Of a DNA stretch of 64,000 bases, positions 51,063 to 60,500 are shown piece by piece; the stretch's first letter is position 1, and each line of letters begins with the position of its first letter. Location: NCBI RefSeq assembly GCF_900069005.2, contig NZ_LN831277.1:177186-241185 (forward strand), in the 5' to 3' direction. A program made the translations under genes and the position numbers. The notes under the pieces were generated by a model, which saw only the letters and a list, made by a program, of their open reading frames with translations, made no database searches and was not told the origin of the DNA. The stretch is from Paenibacillus sp. GM2 (GTDB taxonomy: Bacteria > Bacillota > Bacilli > Paenibacillales > Paenibacillaceae).

Positions 51063-52316
51063 ATGTGTAGTAAGTCAAATCAAAATAGCCGTATGCGGCA
51101 TAGTCAACCGAAACCCAAGGCGGCAGCATGGGCAGTTCTGATAGGAATTCTTTTTATAGCTGCCAATATGAGGGCGCCGTTAACTTCGGTTGGCCCCTTA
51201 ATAGGGCTTATTCGAGAGCATATGCATATTTCAAGCACCTTGGCCGGAATGATCACGACATTGCCTTTGCTCGCTTTTGCGATTTTCTCGCCCTTCGTAC
51301 CGCGTTTAGGGCGTAAGCTAGGAATTGAACGGATCATACTGGCTTCTGTCCTTTTTCTGACGATCGGCATTGTGCTTCGTTCCTTGTCGGGAATAACGAC
51401 TCTTTACCTTGGCACCGCTATTCTGGGCTTGTCTATTGCCGTCTGCAACGTATTGCTGCCCAGCCTGATTAAGCGGGAGTTCCCTGAACGCATAGGGCTG
51501 ATGACGGGGATGTATTCCATTTCTATGAACTTGTTCGGTGCTGCTGCCTCCGGGATTAGCGTTCCGCTGGCCATCGGCATGGGATTAGGCTGGCAGGGGG
51601 CGCTAGGGGTTTGGGGTGTTTTAAGCTTCGTCTCTATTTTATGCTGGCTGCCTCACCTGAAACGCCACACCGGAGGCGTGGCCGTTGTACAAGGTCAGGT
51701 ATCGGGTCGACAAGTGAATTTATGGCGATCTCCGCTGGCATGGCAAGTAACAATGTTCATGGGATTGCAATCGATGGTATTCTATGTCATTATCGCCTGG
51801 CTGCCTGAGATATTACAGGAGCAGGGGATATCCGCAGATCGATCTGGCCTGCTGCTTTCCGTGATGCAGCTTGCGCTGCTTCCATTTACATTCATAGTTC
51901 CGGTCATGGCCGGACGCATGCGCAATCAGCGATTGTTAGTTACGTTTACGTTCGGACTGCTATTGTTCGGAACACTTGGCCTGCTGTATGGCAGTTCCGC
52001 CTTGATTATTGTATGGATGATTATCATTGGAATCGGGGGCGGCTTTGCTTTTGGACTAGCCATGATGTTCTTCGGCTTGCGAACGGAAAATGCCCATCAA
52101 GCAGCAGAACTGTCCGGGATGGCTCAATCTGTCGGATATTTGCTTGCTGCCATTGGTCCGACAATGTTTGGTTATTTGCATGATATGACAGGAGGCTGGA
52201 CGCTTCCTTTATGGATACTGGTTGGCGCTTCCGTTCTGCTCTTTATTTTTGGCCTTGGTGCCGGTAGAGATCGTTATGTAAACAGCGGTAAACAGACGAA
52301 TTTAGAAATGGACTAA
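51063..52316 (+). CDS. MFS transporter of the CynX/NimT (cyanate/nitroimidazole) type
   Basis: The 417-residue protein has twelve membrane segments. Its start ILFIAANMRAPLTSVGPLIGLI is characteristic of the CynX/NimT/YeaN branch of the major facilitator superfamily; GGFAFGLAMMFFGLRTENAHQAAELSGMAQSVGYLLAAIGP is the matching region in the second half. Members export or import cyanate, 2-nitroimidazole or related small compounds, and many remain uncharacterised. GGAGAG lies ten bases before the ATG. The XRE-cupin regulator is divergent from it. A hairpin lies downstream. Confidence 0.9.
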   Translation: MCSKSNQNSRMRHSQPKPKAAAWAVLIGILFIAANMRAPLTSVGPLIGLIREHMHISSTLAGMITTLPLLAFAIFSPFVPRLGRKLGIERIILASVLFLTIGIVLRSLSGITTLYLGTAILGLSIAVCNVLLPSLIKREFPERIGLMTGMYSISMNLFGAAASGISVPLAIGMGLGWQGALGVWGVLSFVSILCWLPHLKRHTGGVAVVQGQVSGRQVNLWRSPLAWQVTMFMGLQSMVFYVIIAWLPEILQEQGISADRSGLLLSVMQLALLPFTFIVPVMAGRMRNQRLLVTFTFGLLLFGTLGLLYGSSALIIVWMIIIGIGGGFAFGLAMMFFGLRTENAHQAAELSGMAQSVGYLLAAIGPTMFGYLHDMTGGWTLPLWILVGASVLLFIFGLGAGRDRYVNSGKQTNLEMD

Positions 52317-52378
52317 TAACCAAACATAATACTTTATTTCTTATAGAGATCTCTTTTAATAGAGATGGGAGTTACCTT

Positions 52379-52427
52379 AGCACATAGCCCCTACCGCTTA
52401 GTCGAAAGCAGTAGGGGCTATGTGCAT
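52379..52427. terminator. Long hairpin after the MFS gene, lacking a T run
   Basis: CACATAGCCCCTAC (52381-52394) pairs perfectly with GTAGGGGCTATGTG (52411-52424), 14 pairs, extended by a G-C pair. No T tract follows, so it may be a weak terminator or an mRNA-stability element. Confidence 0.5.
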
Positions 52428-52585
52428 TAGCATGAAGAGCTAGGGTGTATCCTGCGGACAGTTATCTCTCCTCCTCTGAAAACGGTATAATATATCCCAT
52501 GGAGCGAACATTAAGTTTATAGTTAGAGATGACTGAACTCGCAGATGAGCTGTAAATATAACATTTAGTAGGTAAAGGAGAGACC

Positions 52586-54058
52586 ATGACGAAACATAAG
52601 CAAACAGGATGGAACTTCGATAACAGCTATGTCGGCTTGCCGGCATCATTCTATACCCGGATTGATCCGTCTCAAGTACGATCGCCAAAGTTAATTGTCC
52701 TCAATTATCCGTTAGCGTCATCTCTCGGGCTAGACGCCGCGGCGATACAGAGCGATGAAGGGGTAGCGGCACTGGCCGGGAACCGGATTCCTGAGGGAGC
52801 CCTGCCTATTGCTCAAGCCTATGCAGGGCACCAATTCGGATACTTCGCAATGCTGGGCGATGGCCGGGCCATACTGTTGGGTGAACAGATCTCACCGCAA
52901 GGGGAGAGGTTGGATATTCAGCTCAAGGGCTCGGGCAGAACGCCCTATTCCCGCGGCGGAGACGGCCGGGCTGCGCTTGGTCCGATGCTGCGGGAATATA
53001 TCATTAGCGAAGCTATGCATGCGCTAGGTATCCCGACTACCCGTAGTCTGGCCGTAGTAGCAACGGGGCAGCCAGTCACTCGCGAGAAGGAGTATCCTGG
53101 TGCTATTCTCACACGTGTCGCCGCTAGTCATATTCGCGTCGGAACATTTCAATATGCGGCCCATTACGGTACAGTTCAGGATTTGAGAGCGCTCGCCGAC
53201 TATACAATGGAACGCCATTATCCCAACATCACGGCGAATGCGCCGGAGGGGCAGGCACGCTATCTTATGCTGCTTGAGGAGGTCATGAAACGGCAAGCTG
53301 CGCTGATTGCCAAATGGCAGCTCGTTGGCTTCATCCACGGCGTGATGAATACCGATAATATGACGATCAGCGGAGAGACGATCGATTATGGCCCGTGTGC
53401 ATTTATGGACACCTATGACCCTGAAACCGTATTTAGTTCCATAGATTCGATGGGCCGCTATGCATATGGCAATCAGCCATATATCGGCGGATGGAATCTG
53501 GCGAGATTTGCCGAGACGCTGCTGCCGCTTCTTCATGATGATCAGGAGCTGGCGATTGAATTGGCACAGGATAGAATGTCGCTCTACATGGACTTTTATC
53601 ATGAAGATTGGCTGCAGGGAATGAGATCGAAGCTGGGGTTAGCGGACAAGGAAGAGGATGACGAACTATTGGTTAACCGGCTGCTTGAACTCATGAAGGA
53701 ATACGGGGAGGATTATACGAATACCTTTCGGGCGTTAACTTTGAATGAACTTGAGTGTGCGGAAATGTTCAGATCACCTGGATTTACGGAATGGCACCGT
53801 CTCTGGAAGGAGAGACTGGGGCGGCAGCGGGATGCGGAAAAAACCTCAACCCAGCTCATGAAGGGCAGCAACCCTGCGATAATTCCTCGTAATTACCGGG
53901 TTGAAGCGGCCCTGGAGGCTGCGGAGCAAGGGGATTTGAGCGTTATGGAGCGGCTGCTGGCTGTTCTGTCCAACCCTTATGCCTATGCGGAAGAGCAGGT
54001 GGAATACAGCGTTTTGCCTGAGACTACCCAGCCCTACCGCACTTACTGCGGCACTTAA
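52586..54058 (+). CDS. selO: SelO-type protein adenylyltransferase (YdiU/UPF0061)
   Basis: SelO is a pseudokinase-fold enzyme that attaches AMP to Ser/Thr/Tyr of proteins, linked to oxidative-stress response. The 490-residue length is right. Hallmark segments are [25 protein letters not shown] near 78-100, [31 protein letters not shown] near 108-138 (ATP-binding Lys and Arg residues), [11 protein letters not shown] with catalytic-loop Asn/Asp, and [10 protein letters not shown]. Firmicute members lack the C-terminal selenocysteine or Cys of the mitochondrial form, and this one ends YRTYCGT with a Cys near the end. GGAGAG precedes the ATG. It is transcribed alone. Confidence 0.95.
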   Translation: MTKHKQTGWNFDNSYVGLPASFYTRIDPSQVRSPKLIVLNYPLASSLGLDAAAIQSDEGVAALAGNRIPEGALPIAQAYAGHQFGYFAMLGDGRAILLGEQISPQGERLDIQLKGSGRTPYSRGGDGRAALGPMLREYIISEAMHALGIPTTRSLAVVATGQPVTREKEYPGAILTRVAASHIRVGTFQYAAHYGTVQDLRALADYTMERHYPNITANAPEGQARYLMLLEEVMKRQAALIAKWQLVGFIHGVMNTDNMTISGETIDYGPCAFMDTYDPETVFSSIDSMGRYAYGNQPYIGGWNLARFAETLLPLLHDDQELAIELAQDRMSLYMDFYHEDWLQGMRSKLGLADKEEDDELLVNRLLELMKEYGEDYTNTFRALTLNELECAEMFRSPGFTEWHRLWKERLGRQRDAEKTSTQLMKGSNPAIIPRNYRVEAALEAAEQGDLSVMERLLAVLSNPYAYAEEQVEYSVLPETTQPYRTYCGT

Positions 54059-54071
54059 TTCAAACTGACAT

Positions 54072-54130
54072 AGCCGCTGCAGAATGGTGAAGCTTGATAC
54101 GATCATGATCGCCATTTTTGCAGCGGTTTA
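54072..54130. terminator. Hairpin between convergent selO and LysR genes
   Basis: CCGCTGCA...TGG (from 54074) pairs with CCA...TGCAGCGG (to 54126), followed by TTTATTATTT. It could end both converging transcripts. Confidence 0.5.
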
Positions 54131-54160
54131 TTATTTAAGATTGCATGTTAAAAACTTTTA

Positions 54161-55048
54161 TCAGGGAGCTTGCCGAATGACCTCTATAAAATGCAACGCC
54201 GCAGCCGATAAGGGCTCATGCTTGCGTGTACATATTGCAATTATATTCTTCAGTTGGATTCCCTCGACATACACCCGTGACAATTCTCCCCGTTCCACAT
54301 CATCCCTCACAACCAGGGAGGATACGAAATTCGCGCCATATCCGGCGATAACCGCTGTGATGGCCTCATGCAATCCGTTGAACTGCAAAGAGATCGTAGG
54401 CGCGGGAACGTTATATGTTCGGCACAGAGACAGCAATCTCTCTCGGGTGGAGCTTCCTTCCTCACGCATGACAAAGGGTTCCTTGATGATGTCGGACAGC
54501 GTTACCTGCTGATTGGCATAGCGGTGATTTGGTGCGACGACAAACCATAGCTCATCCTGGAACAGTTCCTCCTTCTGGATTGTCTCCGGGTATTCCTCGT
54601 CTATTCCGCCATAAATCGCGATATCCGCCTCAACATTCAGCAATTGCTTCAGGGCATCGCTGGAATTGGTTGTCGTAATCATGATCTCTACTTGTTCATA
54701 CTGCTGCTTGAACCTGGCGAGCCAGGCGGGGATCAGGAAGTGAGCGGGCAAATAGGTTGCGGCAATCCGGATGCTTCCCTTCGTACCGTTACGATAATGC
54801 TCCGCGAATTGTTCTATTTGCTGCTCAACAGCAAAGAGCCTTCCGGCAAGCTGCGCAAGCTCCTCACCGCCATCGGTTAGAGAGATTCCTCTTCCCTGGG
54901 GCTTCAGCAAGGCAATCCCCAGTTCCTTTTCAAACTTCTTGATTTGCGATGTGATAGAGGGCTGACTTATATTTAACAATTTCGAAGCCCGGGTTACGCT
55001 TCCGGTGGATGCGACCGTATGAAATAAACGCAGTGCATGAAGATTCAT
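54161..55048 (-). CDS. LysR-family transcriptional regulator
   Basis: The 295-residue protein starts MNLHALRLFHTVASTGSVTRASKLLNISQPSITSQIKKFEKELG region, a complete LysR helix-turn-helix in the first 60 residues, with the substrate-binding domain after residue 90 (GSIRIAATYLPAHFLIPAWLARF, FVMREEGSSTRERL). It resembles the CysL/YwfK branch. It is divergent from an O-methyltransferase gene; a 5-5-5 inverted repeat lies in the gap. By LysR habit it would activate the divergent gene and repress itself. The effector is unknown. Confidence 0.92.
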   Translation of the reverse strand: MNLHALRLFHTVASTGSVTRASKLLNISQPSITSQIKKFEKELGIALLKPQGRGISLTDGGEELAQLAGRLFAVEQQIEQFAEHYRNGTKGSIRIAATYLPAHFLIPAWLARFKQQYEQVEIMITTTNSSDALKQLLNVEADIAIYGGIDEEYPETIQKEELFQDELWFVVAPNHRYANQQVTLSDIIKEPFVMREEGSSTRERLLSLCRTYNVPAPTISLQFNGLHEAITAVIAGYGANFVSSLVVRDDVERGELSRVYVEGIQLKNIIAICTRKHEPLSAAALHFIEVIRQAP

Positions 55049-55073
55049 TCGGAACCTCTTTTCTAACTCATAT

Positions 55074-55088
55074 ACTTAATATATAAGT
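55074..55088. promoter_or_regulatory. Candidate LysR-box between regulator and O-methyltransferase
   Basis: ACTTA-N5-TAAGT, a dyad of the usual T-N11-A LysR kind, in the divergent gap 26 bases from the regulator start. Confidence 0.5.
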
Positions 55089-55174
55089 TATTGATAAACA
55101 TATATTATATTTATGATTATAGTTTGCGTACAATGAGGTGGGAAGTTAAATCTTTGAAATGGAGAGTGATGAAC

Positions 55175-55843
55175 ATGCATCAAGCGAAAATATGGGAGGA
55201 AGTTGACCAATATATTGCGGAGCATTTAATTCCACATGACCCTATTCTGGAGAGAACACTGGCCGCGAATCGACTGGCTCAGCTGCCTTTGTATGACGTT
55301 ACTCCAGCTCAAGGCAAATTATTAAATCTATTCGTACAAATGATAGGCGCGAAGCGAATTTTGGAGATTGGTACACTCGGGGCATACAGTACGATCTGGA
55401 TGGCCAGGGCACTGCCATCTGACGGTAAGATCGTGACGCTGGAGCTCGATCCCTTCCATGCTCAAGTGGCGGAAGCCAATCTGTCTGTTGCTCAGATAAG
55501 CCATATGGTTGAATTGAGGGTGGGGGAGGCCCTGCATCAGTTGGCCCGGATGGCCGATGAGGGTGTAGAAACCTTTGATTTCATATTTATTGATGCGGAT
55601 AAACCGAATAATCCCAAATATTTGCAGTGGGCGCTTCATTTTTCCCATCCGGGAACCGTCATTATGGGAGACAATGTCATCCGCGATGGCGAGATTATCA
55701 ATGAACAGAGTGAAGACGAACGTGTCCGGGGCGTCAGACAGTTCTACGACCTGTTGGCGGAAGAGCCGCGGATTACGGCCACAGCGATTCAAACGGTAGG
55801 CAGTAAGGGCTATGACGGTTTTATGATGGGCATCGTGCGGTAA
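55175..55843 (+). CDS. SAM-dependent O-methyltransferase (class I, YrrM/CCoAOMT-like)
   Basis: The start is ATG 55175, eight bases after GGAGAG; in-frame starts further upstream lack such a site. The 222-residue enzyme matches the caffeoyl-CoA O-methyltransferase-like family: GAKRILEIGTLGAYSTIWMARALP (SAM motif I, about 58-81), VTLELDPFHAQVAEANL, DFIFIDADKPNNPKYLQWAL (metal-binding Asp) and GTVIMGDNVIRDG. Such enzymes methylate catechols or similar hydroxyl groups and need a divalent metal. Its promoter is shared with a divergent LysR regulator. Hairpin structures follow the stop. Confidence 0.93.
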   Translation: MHQAKIWEEVDQYIAEHLIPHDPILERTLAANRLAQLPLYDVTPAQGKLLNLFVQMIGAKRILEIGTLGAYSTIWMARALPSDGKIVTLELDPFHAQVAEANLSVAQISHMVELRVGEALHQLARMADEGVETFDFIFIDADKPNNPKYLQWALHFSHPGTVIMGDNVIRDGEIINEQSEDERVRGVRQFYDLLAEEPRITATAIQTVGSKGYDGFMMGIVR

Positions 55844-56103
55844 TCAGCTCTACTTTCGCAGAGCGAAAGCCGGTTTAAAGTGCACCGGATGCTGTAGCTT
55901 GAATACGCGTGGGGGACGGCTGGCGGCCAGCCTGACGCCGTGTTGTGCGGCTCTTGGCCAGGCAGCCGGAACAGCAGGGGAGTGGGTAAGTTAAAGCGTC
56001 GTCAGGGCGGGATACAGCGTGTAGGGGCTGCAGCGGGTTCTCTGCTTGCGTCAGGAGCGGAATTAGGTTGCTGAGAGCCTTGAGCCCCTGCTGCCCTGAA
56101 TGA
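55844..56103. other. Non-coding GC-rich stretch with two small hairpins
   Basis: CTTTCGC-AGA-GCGAAAG (55853-55869) and CCGGT-N9-ACCGG (55870-55888) follow the methyltransferase stop back to back. The remainder is GC-rich without a supported gene on either strand. Confidence 0.45.
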
Positions 56104-56286
56104 TAACGAAACTAGGTATCGTTATTTGCGTCAAAATGGGTAATTATAAAATTTAACGAAACTGGGTATCGTTATTGGAGCGAAAAAGGGGCTAAATGGC
56201 AGGTTTTTCAGCAAATAACGATATGGTGTTTCGTTAGATTTGAGTGGGTGCTGATTTCGTGGAAATAGCGATATGGAGTTTCGTTA
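56104..56286. repeat. Four-copy 24-base repeat as a symmetric inverted pair of doublets
   Basis: Two forward copies at 56104-56127 and 56154-56177 (AACGAAAC followed by TNGGTATCGTTA) are 50 bases apart. Two inverted copies at 56213-56236 and 56263-56286 (TAACGATATGG then NGTTTCGTTA, one with TAGCG) are also exactly 50 apart. All four are symmetric about position 56195. Each copy is followed outward from the motif by a looser TTATTTGCG-NAAAA-like extension. This is a candidate short interspersed intergenic repeat. Confidence 0.8.
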
Positions 56287-56439
56287 GAGCTCCGAAAGAC
56301 TTGCCGCCTCCTCGTTTGTCACAAATTTATTCCTTTTTCATGGTATTTGGCTACCTAACGTCAGTAAGGATTTCGTTTTGTCCGGCCTGGAATGGTATAC
56401 TTTGTATAATTAGAGTTATTGCCCTGGGAGGTAAAAATG
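56287..56439. other. Upstream region of the TPR-SUKH gene
   Basis: TATACT (56396-56401) and TATAAT (56405-56410) are candidate -10 elements; neither has a -35 at standard spacing. No gene is supported here. Confidence 0.35.
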
Positions 56440-57387
56440 ATGAGAGATGATCTTATAGCAAAGCTGGACGAGCTGCATGAAGCAGATGAATTCGAAGAAA
56501 TTGTAAATACCATTATGGAAATCCCTGCAGAAGAACGAGATTATGAGCTGACCAGTCATTTAGGACGTGCCATGAATAACCTGGAGCGGTATGAGGAGGC
56601 TGTCGAACAGTTTCTGACCATCGCTGAAGAAGGTCAGGATGACCCTTTGTGGCATTATCGCATAGGATTAGCCTATTATTATCTCGGACAGTATGAGAAT
56701 GCCCGCAGGGAGTTTGAGGTGGCTGACAGATTAGATCCGGGGGATGAAGATACCTTGGAATTCCTGGAGTGGATCGCGGATAAGACGGCTGAACCATCTG
56801 CATCGGAGACCCGCGAAGAGTTGGAGGCTGAATCGGAGAGCCATACGGAGGCAAGTCTGACCGAAAGTTCATCCGCTTCACAGCATGCCGATATGAACGA
56901 CTTTTGGGAGGATAGCGACCAGGCGAATGAATATATCTCCAAGCCGGTCACGGATGAGCAGATTAGCTCTGTGGAAGAGCAACTGGTCTTCAAGCTGCCC
57001 GCTTCCTATATCCAACTGATGAAATTACATAATGGGGGGATTCCCCGCAATACGCGCTATCCTATAGGAAGTACGGTGCATGGGCAAAATCATATCGTGA
57101 TTTCCGGGTTCTTTGGGATTGGCCGGGATAAGAAGAAGTCATTATGCGGCGAACTTGGCAGCAGATATATGATTGAAAATGGGGGATACCCTGAGATCGG
57201 CGTCGTGATCTGCGATTGTCCGGCCGCTGGAGACGCTGTAATGCTGGATTACCGTCCGTCCGGAAATGACGGCGAGCCGGAGGTTATCTATGTGGACCGT
57301 GGGAGCAATAACAAGATCATCAAGCTGGCCGATAACTTTGAAGCCTTTATTCAAGGTTTGAGGAAAGCGGAGAATGCGGAAGGATAA
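56440..57387 (+). CDS. TPR plus SUKH (SMI1/KNR4) domain protein
   Basis: The start is ATG 56440 (or 56437) after GGGAGG. The 315-residue acidic protein has TPR-like helices at about 10-115 (MNNLERYEEAVEQFLTIAEEG, WHYRIGLAYYYLGQYENARREFEVADRLDP). A disordered Glu/Ser-rich linker covers about 120-165, and a SUKH domain about 172-308 (VEEQLVFKLPASYIQLMKLHNGGIP, VVICDCPAAGDAVMLDYRP). SUKH proteins bind other proteins, in some cases toxins. A second SUKH gene lies at 39.7 kb, of different architecture. No toxin gene is adjacent. Function is unknown, and a protein-binding adaptor is the safest reading. Confidence 0.82.
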   Translation: MRDDLIAKLDELHEADEFEEIVNTIMEIPAEERDYELTSHLGRAMNNLERYEEAVEQFLTIAEEGQDDPLWHYRIGLAYYYLGQYENARREFEVADRLDPGDEDTLEFLEWIADKTAEPSASETREELEAESESHTEASLTESSSASQHADMNDFWEDSDQANEYISKPVTDEQISSVEEQLVFKLPASYIQLMKLHNGGIPRNTRYPIGSTVHGQNHIVISGFFGIGRDKKKSLCGELGSRYMIENGGYPEIGVVICDCPAAGDAVMLDYRPSGNDGEPEVIYVDRGSNNKIIKLADNFEAFIQGLRKAENAEG

Positions 57388-57451
57388 CTATAGTTGTCAT
57401 CCGTTTTATTTGCGATTTCCCGAGCAGCGATTTTTACATGAAAGGGAACCG

Positions 57452-57495
57452 AAAAAGCACAGAGCATGCCGGCTTTCAGCTAGCCTCTGTGCTAT
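57452..57495. terminator. Bidirectional terminator between TPR-SUKH and the sensor kinase
   Basis: AGCACAGAG (57456-57464) pairs with CTCTGTGCT (57485-57493). On the reverse strand it is followed by TTTTTC, so it mainly ends the kinase gene. Confidence 0.7.
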
Positions 57496-57522
57496 TTATA
57501 TATAAGCCTTTTGTTGACGGAT

Positions 57523-60500
57523 CTAGCGATTTCGATGATTGGGAATTATAAAGGATACCGTCGTTCCTTCACCGGGTTGGCTCTTAATAGATAATCCCTG
57601 GCCGTACAATTGGATCAATCGCCGATGGGTGTTGGCTACCCCAATACCGCGCTTGCCCTGCAAGTTTGGGTGAAGTAATTGGTCAATTTTATCCTGATCC
57701 ATCCCCTTGCCGTTATCGTTCACCTCGATCAGCGTCCCCATCTCTTGCTGCGCCATGCGGATTCGTACAGTGCCGCCTTGTAAACGGCTTAGCAGGCCGT
57801 GTCTGACAGCATTCTCAACCAGCGGCTGTATGGACAGTGGAGGAAGCCGCAGTTGAATGTCCGGCTCGACCTCCCACACAATAGACAGCCTGTCCCCAAA
57901 TCGTTCCTTCTCAATATATAAGTAGGCTTCAACCAGCTGCAGTTCATGGGATAACGGGACGAGCTCGCCGGTATTAAGGAAGTCGAAGCTGATTCGCAGA
58001 AAAGAAGCGAACGCATCTCCCAGTCTTAGCATCTTCTCAGTATCCACCTCACTTAGCGCCATGATGGAATTCAGCGTATTGAACAGAAAATGCGGGTGAA
58101 TCTGGGCCTGCAGGTAGGCGGCTTCCATCCGAAGGCGTTCTTTGATCGATCTCTTCAAAGTGGTCAAGGCCTCGACCCGGTATCTCAGTTCCATGGCATC
58201 CACAGGCTTGGTCATATAATCATTGGCGCCTGAAAGGAAGCCTGTATAGATATCAGCCGGCTGGCTGCGCGCGGTCAGCAATAGAACGGGAAGCTCGGAT
58301 AAGGAATAATTGACTCTTATCCTCTGTGTCAGTTCATATCCGGACATTTGCGGCATCATAACGTCAGCGATGACCAGATCCCATGATTGGCTGCCAAGCT
58401 GTTCCAGAGCCTCTTGGGCAGAAAGGGCCTTCGTAATGGAGTAGGGTTCCATCGAGAGGATACCGGCAAGCACATTCAGGTTGAGCGGATCATCATCCAC
58501 AGCAAGGATGTGTACGGTTTCGCCATCCAGGAGAGCAGGGCTCATTCCGATTGCCGGCAACTCGACCTCCAAAGTATCCGGAACTGCCAGTTCGGCGTAA
58601 TCTTCTTTAATCCGGTTGATCGTATCCTGGTGATACGGAGAATGATGCAAGAGCGGAATATCCGACGAATCAGCCAATGGCAGGTCAAAGCTGAATACAG
58701 AACCTTTGCCAACCTCCGAATGAACGCTAAGTGTTCCCCCGTGCAGCTCAATGAGTTGTTGGCATATACTTAATCCGAGTCCAATGCCTCTCCCATCGCT
58801 TATGCCGTGTGCGCCTTGCTCGTAAGGAAGAAATATCCGGCTTTGCGTCTCTTGATCCATGCCAACCCCAGTATCGGATACATGAATATGAACACGGCTA
58901 TCCTTGACCGCTGCAGATATAGAGATGCGGCCTTCCTCTGTGTATTTGATCGCGTTATGCAACAGATTATACAGAATTTGTACGAGCCTTTTCTCGTCTG
59001 CTCTAACCGCTGGCAACGATTCGGCGATGTTCATATCGAACTGAACAGGTTTGTCATCTACCAGATACCGAAGCATTTCGAACATTCCAGGAACCATCGC
59101 TTGGATTTTCAGCGGCTCCTGCTGCAAAGTGATGCGGTGTTCATGAAGACGGGCGACATCCAGCAGATCGTCCAGCATATGCGACATGCGGCGGCTGATC
59201 GTGAGGAGCAGGTTCATATTTTTAAGACTTGTCGGGTCCAGCTTCTGCTGTTCCTTGGTTAAGATCGTATGAGCGATATTCATCATTCCATGCAGCGGCG
59301 TTCTCAGTTCGTGAGAAGTGTTGGCCAGGAATTGATCCTTGAGCTTATCTTCCTTCTTCAGCTTCTTGTTGAGCTTGGCATTCTCGGCGGACTTGAAGAA
59401 GAACTCTCTAAACCAGTACGCTGCGAACCCGATAATCGCCGCAATCATGTCCAAGGGATAATAGACAAGCGAAGTATCTTTATAGGAGTTCCATAAGGTC
59501 CATAGAATATTCGATATAATACCTGCTGCCGACAGCAGCAAGAAGACGCGGCCGTTGTTATTTTCTCCTTTGAGAATCATGGTGATTACTATGTAAATGA
59601 ACCAAAGGAAGGGCAAAAGGTATAATAATCCGAATACCCCTACCTCGACGGACCCGTTGACAAATATAGCAGGTGCGACCAGTATAAATGCCGTATATAC
59701 ACCGAGCAATAGGGTACAGATTTCGAGCCAGACCCGATTCAGCCTGATGGAAGTAAGCCCTCTGAACACAAGCAGAATAAGGAGGGGCTGCCACAGCTGG
59801 GCGAGCAGTCTCACCTTGAGTCCCCATGTATAATTAATCGGAAACCAAATCAAAAGGATATTGTCATAACCGGCTATCGTCGCCGTAGCTACTGCCGTTG
59901 TTAGCAAGCAGACCAGGGCCAGGGTTCTCTCTCTAGGATTGAACAGATAAAAGATAAATGCATACAGGCCATGGAGCATCAAGGTAATAAATGTGACCAG
60001 CTGAAATCCGATCGAATACCAGCGGGTATAATCGATTGCGGCCTGGGAACCAAAACGAATTGAATGCAGAATACCTCCATTAAAAGGATCATCAAAGTTA
60101 GCTACTTGAATCATGAGTTCAATTTCGGTCGTTCCTGTCCCTGAATAAGAAGCCGTATAGGAGGAACTATTGGGCGTATAACGCCATGCGTCTGTAGCGG
60201 GCTGGCCGATGATTACCTCGGACATACCGTTTAACTGTACGGCGGAAGAAGTCTGAACGCCCCGCAGCCAGAAAGCGACGGGCTGATCCAATGGATCCAA
60301 CAGAATCCGCAGCCGATACGTTCCTGAACCAAAGGCCAGGTTTGTTCCCTCTGAAACGGCTTGCCCCCAATTCCCCGGGACCTGGACATAATCGGTGGAA
60401 GGTTTGCCGGTTCGCTGATCCTGATGAGTTAACAATTGTCCAGGGTAGAACTCCCATGATCCATTCAGTGCAAAGGTGGAGGAATTATCAAGCTCTCTGC

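Noticed and set aside
54084..54512. 142-codon forward frame opposite the LysR gene
   Set aside because: It is a mirror of the LysR coding region and lacks any ribosome site.
56104..56286. CRISPR array
   Set aside because: The repeats are four, partly inverted and not spaced by unique spacers of constant orientation, and no cas genes are near.
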